From NCBI GenBank assembly GCA_002315495.1, contig DCGJ01000128.1, positions 1 to 13,083 on the forward strand: DNA of 13,083 nt. Direction: 5' to 3'. Origin of the DNA: Lachnoclostridium sp. UBA1781 (lineage in GTDB: Bacteria > Bacillota > Clostridia > Lachnospirales > Lachnospiraceae). Position 1 is the first letter of the stretch, and the number at the start of each line of letters is the position of its first letter. The translations under genes were made by a program, and so were the position numbers. Below are positions 5,242 through 11,719 of this stretch, in pieces. The notes beneath the pieces are model-generated. The model saw only the letters and a program-made list of their open reading frames with translations, did not search any database and was not told the origin of the DNA.

Positions 5242-7281
5242 ATGAAGATTACAGGAGTGAACAAAGACCGGATTGCACCGGAGATGTTTGGCTTGTTTTT
5301 TGAGGATATTAACTTCGCCGCAGACGGCGGTTTGTACGCGGAGATGTTGGAGAACCGTTCGTTTGAAGCAAGGGACTGCTATGGTATTCCGGGCAAGTTT
5401 TATCACGTAGAGGATCCGGGCTACGGCTGGAGTCCAGTGGCAGTTGAGGGCGTGGAGCCGAGAATGCAGTATGTGGAGGGCACGCCGCTTTCGGAGGTCA
5501 ATCCACACTATCTGCGTCTGACCGCAACAAAGGCCGGTCAGGGATTCGCTAATAAAGCCTATGACGGAATTACACTAAAGAAGGGCTTGGAATACAAGCT
5601 TTCCTTCTATGCAAGATGTGTGAAATATGAGGGGGACGGACTGACCGTTACGATTACGAAAGACGGAAAAACCTGCGGTACCTGCCATGTAACACTGAAG
5701 AAGGCCGCACCTTACGCGCCATACTGTGATGTCGTGCCGAATTTTGTTAGCGGCTGGACCGCTGTAGACAAGGTGGCAGAATATCGTCGGACCCTGGACC
5801 TTAAGAGCATGGCGAAGGAGTCCGAGTGGGTTCGCTATGAGGCTTCCTTTGTGGCTGAGGACGATGTGAGAAATGCAGCATTTTCCATGTTGCTCGATGA
5901 CGCCGGCGTGGTGGAATTCGACCTGATTTCTATGATGCCGGGCGATGCGGTGGCTGGCATCTTCCGAAAGGACCTGTTCGATGCGCTTAACAGCCTTCAG
6001 CCGGGCTTCATTCGCTTCCCGGGCGGATGCATCGTGGAGGGTATCAGTCTGGAAAACCGTTATCGCTGGAAGCGGACGGTGGGCGAACTGAAGGACCGAA
6101 AGGTGATTCCGAATCTGTGGGCATTTAACGACGACAGAGATGCAACGGATATGGACGGACAGCGTCCGGATTCCCACTATATGCAGAGCTATGGCATTGG
6201 TTTCTATGAATATTTCCTGCTTTGTGAGATGCTTGGCGCGAAGCCGCTTCCGGTCGTTGGGATCGGTGTTGCGTGCCAGTTTAGAACCGATGAAATCATT
6301 CCGGCCGACGATCCTCGTATGGCAGAATATATTCAGGACACGCTGGATCTGGTGGAATTTGCCACCGGTGATGCGAGCACCAAGTGGGGTGCACTTCGTG
6401 CGGAGATGGGACACCCTGCGCCGTTTGCCATGGATATGCTGGCGATTGGCAATGAACAGTGGGAAACAAGTGAAATCGAGCTTTTCAAGCGACTCGATGC
6501 CTTCGAGAAGGCCATTCATGCGGTCTATCCGGACCTGAAGCTTCTAGGCACCGCCGGGCCGTCCATCGATGTTCCAATGGGGCATTTTGCATGGGATACC
6601 TATCGTGCGAAGCAGAAGGAAAATGCTTCCTACGCCTACGCGGTGGACGAGCACTACTATGTTCCGCCACAGTGGATGTACGACCGTATCAAGCTTTATG
6701 ACGATTACCCACGCGAGGTTGGTGTATTTGCCGGCGAGTACGCGGCGCATCCGGCTAATCGTGGCAACAATATGGAAGGGGCTTTGGCTGAGGCCGCATT
6801 TTTAACCGGTATCGAGAAAAATGCGGGAGTAGTTAAGCTTGCGTCCTATGCGCCTCTCTTTAACCGCATCGGGCACAGCCAGTGGAAGCCGGACATGATC
6901 TGGTTTGATGATCGCGATGTGATTCTGACGCCGAATTACTATGTGCAGAAGATGTATGCGAACAATGTGGGTGATTACACGGTTGATTTGGAAGGTCAGG
7001 ATGACGTGCTTCGCGAGGAGAAGATTTACGTTTCGCTGACTCGTAAGGAGGACGGCACCCTGATTTTGAAGGCTGCCAACTGTTCGGATAAGGACTACAC
7101 GCTGCCGTTAACTACGGAAAATGGTGCATTCTCCGGAGAGGCGACACTTCAGGTGTTAACGGAGGATGGCGCGGAGCCGGACGGCTTACCGCAGCCGTCT
7201 AAGCTTGTGGTGAGTAAGGTGACGCTAAAGGGAGAAATCAAGCTTCCGGCCCAGAGCTTTACGGTAGTGAGATTGAAGTAG
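5242..7281 (+). CDS. GH51 alpha-L-arabinofuranosidase
   Basis: This 679-residue cytoplasmic enzyme removes terminal arabinofuranosyl groups from arabinoxylan or arabinan oligosaccharides with retention of configuration. The N-terminus MFGLFFEDINFAADGGLYAE then MLENRSFE is a hallmark of family GH51. Residues about 60-215 form a beta-rich, carbohydrate-binding-like insert (YLRLTATKAGQGFANKAYDG). The TIM barrel follows, with FIRFPGGC (257-263), AIGNEQW (acid/base Glu405) and VFAGEYAAH (nucleophile Glu499). The last 120 residues are the C-terminal beta-sandwich. ATG 5242 is preferred over GTG 5224: GGAGG (5229-5233) is eight bases upstream, and homologues begin close to MKITG. No signal peptide is present, so substrates must be imported, consistent with the convergent MFS gene. 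A strong bidirectional terminator ends the gene. Catalytic residues all appear intact. Confidence 0.93.
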   Translation: MKITGVNKDRIAPEMFGLFFEDINFAADGGLYAEMLENRSFEARDCYGIPGKFYHVEDPGYGWSPVAVEGVEPRMQYVEGTPLSEVNPHYLRLTATKAGQGFANKAYDGITLKKGLEYKLSFYARCVKYEGDGLTVTITKDGKTCGTCHVTLKKAAPYAPYCDVVPNFVSGWTAVDKVAEYRRTLDLKSMAKESEWVRYEASFVAEDDVRNAAFSMLLDDAGVVEFDLISMMPGDAVAGIFRKDLFDALNSLQPGFIRFPGGCIVEGISLENRYRWKRTVGELKDRKVIPNLWAFNDDRDATDMDGQRPDSHYMQSYGIGFYEYFLLCEMLGAKPLPVVGIGVACQFRTDEIIPADDPRMAEYIQDTLDLVEFATGDASTKWGALRAEMGHPAPFAMDMLAIGNEQWETSEIELFKRLDAFEKAIHAVYPDLKLLGTAGPSIDVPMGHFAWDTYRAKQKENASYAYAVDEHYYVPPQWMYDRIKLYDDYPREVGVFAGEYAAHPANRGNNMEGALAEAAFLTGIEKNAGVVKLASYAPLFNRIGHSQWKPDMIWFDDRDVILTPNYYVQKMYANNVGDYTVDLEGQDDVLREEKIYVSLTRKEDGTLILKAANCSDKDYTLPLTTENGAFSGEATLQVLTEDGAEPDGLPQPSKLVVSKVTLKGEIKLPAQSFTVVRLK

Positions 7282-7301
7282 GGGAATCGAATAAACAGAT
7301 G

Positions 7302-7339
7302 AAAATGCGGGGTTCCACAGGAGAGGAACCCCGCATTTT
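7302..7339. terminator. Bidirectional terminator between GH51 and the MFS gene
   Basis: AAAATGCGGGGTTCC (7302-7316) and its exact reverse complement (7325-7339) form a perfect 15-bp stem around an eight-base loop. A-tracts on one side and T-tracts on the other let it work on both strands, which suits the convergent genes ending at 7281 and 7355. Confidence 0.95.
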
Positions 7340-7354
7340 ATAATGTAAATAAAC

Positions 7355-8548
7355 TTATCGTCGAGAGGTAACGTCCTTTGCGGTAAGCCACAAAATCACG
7401 GTGCCGATGGCAGCTGAGACGGTGCCGAGAAGGAGCATTTTGTCGACGCCAAATGCATCAATAACACGTCCGCCCAGGAAGGTCGCAAGAACGCTTGCGA
7501 CGGTGAAGGACATGCCTGCAAATGCCTGGCCCTTCGCCTTGTCGTTATCGCCGACGAGGTAGTTCACGTAGTATACGATACCGACGGAAATCAGGCCCCA
7601 GCCGAACATTTGCAATACCTGAACAAGATAAAAGCCGGTTACACTCGTTACCGCGAGGCTGAGATATGTCTTCGCGACAAAGAAAATGCCCGATATTTTG
7701 AGCAGGAGGTGCAGCTTCACGTGCTTCATGTAGAAAACGAAAAGCATCGTTGTAATCAGCTCGCAAATGGCCGCGATGGCAGCGGCGGTCCCCATGCTCT
7801 CGCTGTTGCCACCCTTCGGCGTTACAATCTGAAGCGCGAAGGTATTGATCAGGGAATGGCTGAAGTAAATCAGCACAAGACCGACAAGCATTGCAGCGAA
7901 GCGCTTGTAGTGAAGCAGGAAGGTGAGCGGATTGCCGGAGCTCGTCTTCGAAGGCTCTTCCGTCGTGGAAAGAGACTTGCTTTCAACCGCCTTCGTCTTC
8001 GGGCAGAAGCACAAAATCACCGACAATACAAACAAGGCGATGGCAAATGCGACCGGGATACTCTTTGCGCCCACCGATGCCGTGATCATTCCGAAAACGT
8101 AGGAGCCGGCGGCGTATCCGAGTGAGCCGATGGAACGGCTGATGCCGTAATTGATTTTTAACCCACTGTTTACAGCCTCCATACTCAGCTCGTTCAGAAA
8201 CGGCTGCGCGAGCATCAGGCAAAGGATCGCTGCGCCGTAGAGGGCCGCATTTAGCCCAAAGGACTTGTTCGGGATGAGAATAATTGCAAGTCCGAGTACA
8301 ACGATGAGCGCGCTCAGAAGCAGTAGGACACCTCGGGTGGACACCTTTGGGTTGTGGTCAATCAGGGAGCCGGTGAACGGCTGGAGACTGGCCGCGAGTA
8401 GCCCGCCGATGGCAAGAAGCGTTCCGACCTGCCCGTTCGTGAAACCCGCGTCGAGCAGGAATACACTGGAAAATGCGGACATGGTTACAAAACCGATGGA
8501 ATAAACGGCGAAAATTAGGCCGTAATATATGGTATAATTCTTCTTCAT
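7355..8548 (-). CDS. MFS transporter resembling oligosaccharide:H+ symporters
   Basis: The 397-residue product begins MKKNYTIYYGLIFAVYSIGF and has about twelve hydrophobic helices, the usual size for a major facilitator permease. The loop after helix two (GSLIDHNPKVSTRG, about 60-73) fits MFS motif A. ISRSIGSLGYAAGSYVFG (136-153) resembles the conserved R-x-x-G-S-x-G-Y/W-A segment of LacY-like oligosaccharide symporters. A longer central loop (about 182-210, KTKAVESKSLSTTEEPSKTS) separates the halves. It probably imports short oligosaccharides using the proton gradient. The convergent GH51 and nearby GH43 point to arabinose-containing substrates, which is inference. Its start is supported on the minus strand by AAAGGA (8556-8561). 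A TACTAT -10 (8587-8592) and a palindrome at 8611-8628 lie upstream, and the shared bidirectional terminator lies downstream. Confidence 0.85.
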   Translation of the reverse strand: MKKNYTIYYGLIFAVYSIGFVTMSAFSSVFLLDAGFTNGQVGTLLAIGGLLAASLQPFTGSLIDHNPKVSTRGVLLLLSALIVVLGLAIILIPNKSFGLNAALYGAAILCLMLAQPFLNELSMEAVNSGLKINYGISRSIGSLGYAAGSYVFGMITASVGAKSIPVAFAIALFVLSVILCFCPKTKAVESKSLSTTEEPSKTSSGNPLTFLLHYKRFAAMLVGLVLIYFSHSLINTFALQIVTPKGGNSESMGTAAAIAAICELITTMLFVFYMKHVKLHLLLKISGIFFVAKTYLSLAVTSVTGFYLVQVLQMFGWGLISVGIVYYVNYLVGDNDKAKGQAFAGMSFTVASVLATFLGGRVIDAFGVDKMLLLGTVSAAIGTVILWLTAKDVTSRR

Positions 8549-8586
8549 TTGGATATCCTTTGCAGAAACTTTTCACTTACGCCACT

Positions 8587-8628
8587 ATAGTACAACAAAG
8601 GCGATGATTCTTGAAGGAATTTCTTCAA
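8587..8628 (-). promoter_or_regulatory. MFS promoter with overlapping palindrome
   Basis: On the minus strand TACTAT (8587-8592) lies 17 bases from a weak TTCAAG (8610-8615). TTGAAGGAATTTCTTCAA (8611-8628) is a palindrome with 16 of 18 symmetric positions and overlaps that -35. It is a plausible operator for sugar-dependent control, and it also lies in the divergent region upstream of the nuclease-helicase gene. Confidence 0.45.
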
Positions 8629-8670
8629 AAATAGTAAAATATTATGATTTATGTACGTCTGCTTTTCTGC

Positions 8671-8676
8671 TATAAT
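8671..8676 (+). promoter_or_regulatory. -10 box of the nuclease-helicase gene
   Basis: TATAAT at 8671-8676 has only a poor -35 (TTTATG, 8648-8653) at 17 bases. Transcription would begin near 8683, downstream of the in-frame ATG at 8644, so translation should start at ATG 8701. Confidence 0.5.
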
Positions 8677-8700
8677 AAAACGAAGGATGGAGGGATTGGT

Positions 8701-10224
8701 ATGGACGCATTTAACTTATATTTGTTAACGCGAGAGACGTCTGAGGTGGACTCGTTTTTGGAAGCATTGTCCCATCAGTCAGACCGTAAAAAATGCCGCC
8801 CGTACGAAGTGAGGTCCTTAGAAGCCCTGGTTTCGGAAGCGTGGAATGCCGGTGCGACGATGGAAATGTTTGACGATTTCGTATTTTCGTTCTCCATCCC
8901 GCACATTTCCAGTGAAATTGACCTTTTGAAGGTCGGGGATGACGCAATTCTGAATATTGAGCTGAAGAGCGATGAGGTGTCGGAGGAGGATATCGAGCTA
9001 CAGCTTCGTAGGAATCGGTATTATCTTTCGTTCGTATCGAAGAATATTTACAGTTTTACGTTCCTCCTTGGCGCGGAGCGGAATCGACTGTACCGTTTGG
9101 ATGGAGAGCTGCGGGAAGCGAGTCTGCCCGAGCTTTGTGACGTGATGAAGGTCGTGAAAAATGGGCGGAAGGAGCATTTGGAAGAGCTATTCCACCCGGC
9201 GGACTATCTGGTATCGCCGACCAATTCTCCGGAGAGATTTTTTGAGCATCAGTATTTTCTGACGGATCACCAGCAGCATATTAAGAGCCGCATCAGTTCT
9301 CTTTGTAAGGACCATTTGGGGGAGCGGATTGGCATTACGGGGCCTGCGGGGACGGGAAAGACTCTGCTTCTATACGATATGGCGCGGACGCTTTCGGAGA
9401 ACTTTAGGGTTTGCGTGGTACATGGGGGCTATCTCACAGAGGGGCATATTGCCCTACAGAAGATGCTTGGGGAAGTTCCGATTTTTGGCGCGAGGGAGGT
9501 GCTTTCGGACGGAGTTTCGTTGTCTGAGATCACTTTCACTTCGGATAACTATCCCGTGCAACAGCGACTTGATTACGATATCCTTCTTGTGGATGAGAGC
9601 CATCATTTTACGGAGGAGCAAGGGGAGAAGCTTTTGGCTAGGCTTCCCGAGGCAGCAACCGTACTTTATTTCTATGATTCCAAGCAGCTTTTGAGCCTGG
9701 AGGCGGATGAAGCAAAGCTTCCAAAGGTCCTTGAGCATACCTTCACGCAGCCGGAATATCGCCTCACTTCGAAGATTCGTACGAATCAGGAGGTGGCCGC
9801 ATTTATCCAGGAGATGCTTCTTTTACGGGAAAGCGGGGCAAAGCGTGAGTATCGAAATATCGATGTGTACTATGCAAACGGCGAGGACGAGCGTGACAAA
9901 ATCGTAACTTACTGCAAGAGCCAGGGGTATGAGTTTATCGACTTGAATCCGTATTGTTGTAGCGGAGCCGAGGAGACTCGCGAGTGGAATCAGTCCCTTT
10001 CGGGGCAGGAATTTGACCGCGTTGCGGTGGTCATGGATGAGTGCTTTTTCTATCAGGGAGAGCGGCTCTGTTGTGGAGCAGGTGCCCCTGAAAATGCCCG
10101 CTATTACCAGTACCTCGTCCAGGCCGTCTCGCGCACAAGGCATAAGCTGTGCATTATTGTGCTTCGTAATCAGGAGTTGTTCCATGTGCTGCTTCAAATT
10201 AAGAATCAGAAGGTGGAAGGGTAA
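8701..10224 (+). CDS. PD-(D/E)XK nuclease / SF1-type helicase (DUF2075-like) fusion
   Basis: This 507-residue protein has two parts. Residues about 60-110 show a PD-(D/E)XK nuclease core: SSEIDLL (Asp74), then ILNIELKS (Glu87, Lys89), then a helix with ELQLRRNRYYL (Gln101). Residues about 205-507 are a P-loop NTPase: Walker A GPAGTGKT (214-221), Walker B DILLVDESHH (Asp298, Glu299), SKIRTNQEV (motif IV-like region), GQEFDRVAVVMDE, and motif VI QAVSRTRHKL (474-483). This matches the DUF2075/SF1 helicase family. The product probably translocates on and cuts nucleic acid. Comparable single-chain nuclease-helicases are known in phage defence (Nhi-type), but membership is inference. ATG 8701 is used: GGAGGGA (8689-8695) precedes it, and the ATG at 8644 lies upstream of the promoter. 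No partner gene is obvious; three small genes follow. Confidence 0.85.
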   Translation: MDAFNLYLLTRETSEVDSFLEALSHQSDRKKCRPYEVRSLEALVSEAWNAGATMEMFDDFVFSFSIPHISSEIDLLKVGDDAILNIELKSDEVSEEDIELQLRRNRYYLSFVSKNIYSFTFLLGAERNRLYRLDGELREASLPELCDVMKVVKNGRKEHLEELFHPADYLVSPTNSPERFFEHQYFLTDHQQHIKSRISSLCKDHLGERIGITGPAGTGKTLLLYDMARTLSENFRVCVVHGGYLTEGHIALQKMLGEVPIFGAREVLSDGVSLSEITFTSDNYPVQQRLDYDILLVDESHHFTEEQGEKLLARLPEAATVLYFYDSKQLLSLEADEAKLPKVLEHTFTQPEYRLTSKIRTNQEVAAFIQEMLLLRESGAKREYRNIDVYYANGEDERDKIVTYCKSQGYEFIDLNPYCCSGAEETREWNQSLSGQEFDRVAVVMDECFFYQGERLCCGAGAPENARYYQYLVQAVSRTRHKLCIIVLRNQELFHVLLQIKNQKVEG

Positions 10225-10248
10225 CGGGATTTCGACTACAATAAGGGG

Positions 10249-10277
10249 TTGTGGCAGCGATGAGATTGGGATACAAT
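10249..10277 (+). promoter_or_regulatory. Probable promoter of the small-gene cluster
   Basis: TTGTGG (10249-10254) and TACAAT (10272-10277) are 17 bases apart, placing a transcript start near 10284, shortly before the first small gene. No terminator separates it from the nuclease-helicase gene, so read-through is also possible. Confidence 0.45.
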
Positions 10278-10312
10278 GGGGGAATAAAGAAAACGATATG
10301 GAGGATGATAGT

Positions 10313-10570
10313 ATGAAAAAGAAGAAAAGTGCGGGAAAAGCATTGCTTTGGATTCCGATTCAGCTGGTGCTTAGCATTGCCATCTTATGTGGAGGAATCT
10401 ACCTGGATTATTGCGTTTGGACAACCACGACGGATACGGTCGGTCACGGCGTACCGATTTTTACTATTTTAGGCGGTGCTCTTGCCGGTTTGTTGTTCCT
10501 TATCGTTACCATTGTGGCCATCGTTACGGCGATTAAGCGTGCGGCGCAGGATCATGTGGCGGCATTTTGA
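10313..10570 (+). CDS. Small two-helix membrane protein
   Basis: This 85-residue protein begins MKKKKSAGKALLWIPIQLVL. It has two hydrophobic segments (about 10-32 and 48-73) joined by a short polar loop, YCVWTTTTDTVGHGVPIF, and a short basic tail. The ATG at 10313 follows GGAGG (10300-10304) by eight bases; upstream in-frame codons overlap the helicase gene in another frame and are not supported. The basic N-terminus should stay in the cytoplasm with both ends inside. It is the first of three small same-strand genes (gaps of 62 and 54 bases). It has no recognised family. It could be an ordinary envelope protein or, less likely, a membrane partner of the upstream nuclease-helicase. Confidence 0.65.
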   Translation: MKKKKSAGKALLWIPIQLVLSIAILCGGIYLDYCVWTTTTDTVGHGVPIFTILGGALAGLLFLIVTIVAIVTAIKRAAQDHVAAF

Positions 10571-10632
10571 TTTAGACTGATGGATGGAACCAATATCTGG
10601 TTGGGGAGAGTATTAGGGATAAAGGAGATGGG

Positions 10633-10809
10633 ATGATGGAGACGATGCATTACATTGTAGAAAGCATTGATGGGGATTATGCGAATCTTCGGCGCACGGA
10701 TGTGCAGATGGATGAGCCGAAACTGGTGGCACGGGCGCTGCTTCCGGAGGAGATTCAAGAGGGGAGTAAGTTGGTTTACTCCTGCCTTCAGTACGAACTG
10801 GAGGAGTAA
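10633..10809 (+). CDS. Small DUF3006-like protein (58 residues)
   Basis: The frame encodes MMETMHYIVESIDGDYANLR, then RTDVQMDEPKLVARALLPEE and IQEGSKLVYSCLQYELEE. The pattern (opening Y-I-V-E-S-I-D-G-D-Y-A, later R-A-L-L-P-x-x-I-x-E-G) matches the small DUF3006-type beta proteins common in Firmicutes: x-V-x-x-I-E-G-x-x-A-x-L ... L-P-x-x-x-x-E-G-x-x-L. Their function is unknown. AAAGGAG (10621-10627) lies five bases before ATG 10633 and eight before ATG 10636, so either may start translation. It contains no membrane segment. It sits between two small membrane-protein genes on the same strand and is probably in one operon with them. Confidence 0.7.
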   Translation: MMETMHYIVESIDGDYANLRRTDVQMDEPKLVARALLPEEIQEGSKLVYSCLQYELEE

Positions 10810-10863
10810 GAAAGACAGCCAATTGGGTTGTATCATAGATGGGTTAAGAAAGGTTTGGGTAGG

Positions 10864-11268
10864 ATGTTATTATTTATTAGTGTCGCAGCGGTTTCGTTGC
10901 TTGGAATTTTGTTTTTAGGGTTGAATCTTTTTCGGATTCCGGCCTATTCGGTTTTGTATATTTTTGTGGCAATTGTGTTCGTTGGCGTTGCGGCGATTGC
11001 GTCGGTTCCTGCCTGGAAGCGGAAATGGCACATTAACGAAATCCTTCGTCACGGAAATCGGTTCGAGGCTGAGGTGCTGGAAGTGATTCACAAAGAGGGA
11101 GAGATGGACCGCCTGAAGGTCAAGGCGTATGTCTATGGTCAGGAGAAGGTGCTTACGGCTGAATGTGACAAGTTTTTCAGCACCGGTTATCAGGCAGGTA
11201 ATATGGTGAAGGTTGCCGTGTTCGGGGAAGAAGCGGTGGTAGTTCCGGGAAGTTTGTTCAATATCTGA
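10864..11268 (+). CDS. Small membrane protein with C-terminal beta domain (DUF3592/NfeD-like architecture)
   Basis: From ATG 10864 the product is 134 residues: two helices (about 2-22 and 27-49), a basic boundary AWKRKWH, then a beta-rich domain. The domain has GNRFEAEVLEVIHKEG, LKVKAYVYGQEKVLTAECDK and YQAGNMVKVAVFGEEAVVV. This two-helix plus small beta-barrel plan resembles DUF3592 or NfeD-like proteins, but no diagnostic residues were found, so the family is tentative. AAAGG (10849-10853) lies ten bases upstream; the in-frame TTG at 10828 has no ribosome binding site. The gene is the last of the three-gene cluster and is followed by an intrinsic terminator. Confidence 0.65.
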   Translation: MLLFISVAAVSLLGILFLGLNLFRIPAYSVLYIFVAIVFVGVAAIASVPAWKRKWHINEILRHGNRFEAEVLEVIHKEGEMDRLKVKAYVYGQEKVLTAECDKFFSTGYQAGNMVKVAVFGEEAVVVPGSLFNI

Positions 11269-11305
11269 TTTCGAGGTGGAAATGAAATAGGGGTATTTGA
11301 TGATT

Positions 11306-11348
11306 GAGGGGCGTAAGAAATGGAAGTCTGTTTCCTACGCTTCTTTTG
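11306..11348 (+). terminator. Intrinsic terminator of the small-gene cluster
   Basis: GCGTAAGAAA (11311-11320) pairs with TTTCCTACGC (11331-11340) with one A-C mismatch around a ten-base loop. Further weak G-U and G-C pairs extend it outward (11306-11310 with 11341-11345). T-rich sequence follows. It is about 40 bases past the last stop codon. Confidence 0.6.
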
Positions 11349-11401
11349 CAGGTTAGGACTCTGTCGGAGAGATATGCGACGGATTGAACATCCTGAAAAA
11401 G

Positions 11402-11439
11402 CAAAAAAATAAAAGCCCCCGCCCAACAGTTCATGCTGT
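11402..11439 (-). terminator. Probable terminator of the tRNA-Lys gene
   Basis: Reading the minus strand downstream of the tRNA, GACAG pairs with CTGTT around CATGAA (plus-strand 11425-11440). A GC-rich stretch and then a long T-tract (plus-strand A-tract, 11402-11414) follow. The stem is short, so the call is moderate. Confidence 0.45.
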
Positions 11440-11458
11440 CAAATGGAGACCTTTGGAG

Positions 11459-11531
11459 TGGACCGCCAGGGGCTCGAACCCTGGACACCCTGATTAAGAG
11501 TCAGGTGCTCTACCAACTGAGCTAGCGGTCC
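11459..11531 (-). tRNA. tRNA-Lys (anticodon CTT)
   Basis: The minus strand folds into a full 73-base cloverleaf. The acceptor stem is GGACCGC/GCGGTCC, with discriminator A at 11459. The D arm is GCTC-AGTTGGTA-GAGC. The anticodon stem CCTGA/TCAGG holds the loop CTCTTAA, giving anticodon CTT, which reads the lysine codon AAG. The variable loop is GTGTC, and the T arm CAGGG/CCCTG has the loop TTCGAGC. The 3' CCA is not encoded (CTCC follows), so it must be added by nucleotidyltransferase. A near-consensus promoter precedes it. Confidence 0.97.
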
Positions 11532-11564
11532 ATTTGCTAATCGGTTTTCCCGAACGCAAGTGTG

Positions 11565-11593
11565 ATTATATACGAACATATTCAAAATTGCAA
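11565..11593 (-). promoter_or_regulatory. Promoter of tRNA-Lys
   Basis: On the minus strand TTGCAA (11588-11593) and TATAAT (11565-11570) are separated by exactly 17 bases, placing the transcript start near 11558, about 26 bases before the mature tRNA. Confidence 0.8.
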
Positions 11594-11645
11594 GTCTTTT
11601 TTAAATTTTTTTTGAAAAGTTGAAAAAGCCCATAAAACAAGGGAT

Positions 11646-11675
11646 TTGCGGAGATTTGTACCGCATTTTCATAAT
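11646..11675 (+). promoter_or_regulatory. Candidate promoter of the GH43 gene with inverted repeat
   Basis: TTGCGG (11646-11651) and CATAAT (11670-11675) lie 18 bases apart. TGCGG (11647-11651) and CCGCA (11661-11665) form an inverted repeat with a nine-base gap overlapping the -35, which may be an operator. The pairing with this gene is inferred from position. Confidence 0.45.
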
Positions 11676-11719
11676 CTTTTTTAATTGAAGAATACGGATT
11701 CACATGGGGGTACGTACTT

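Noticed and set aside
4645..5508. Minus-strand frame of 287 codons
   Set aside because: It lies antisense to the papain-like gene end, the small beta protein and GH51. Its product is rich in His/Arg/Cys/Leu as expected from a shadow frame, and it crosses a terminator.
5575..6519. Minus-strand frame of 314 codons inside GH51
   Set aside because: It is an antisense shadow of a gene with intact catalytic motifs, with no ribosome binding site or coherent domain.
7610..8125. Plus-strand frame of 171 codons
   Set aside because: It is antisense to the MFS transporter and its Arg/His-rich composition is typical of a shadow frame.
8599..8630. Fluoride riboswitch suggested by GGCGATGA
   Set aside because: The pairing partner and the conserved downstream pseudoknot bases of that riboswitch are absent on this strand.
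8644..8700. ATG 8644 as start of the nuclease-helicase
   Set aside because: The TATAAT at 8671 and the ribosome binding site at 8689-8695 fall inside this extension, so the true start is 8701.
11459..11531. tRNA-Lys as an integration site
   Set aside because: No integrase gene and no duplicated tRNA 3' segment were found in the window.
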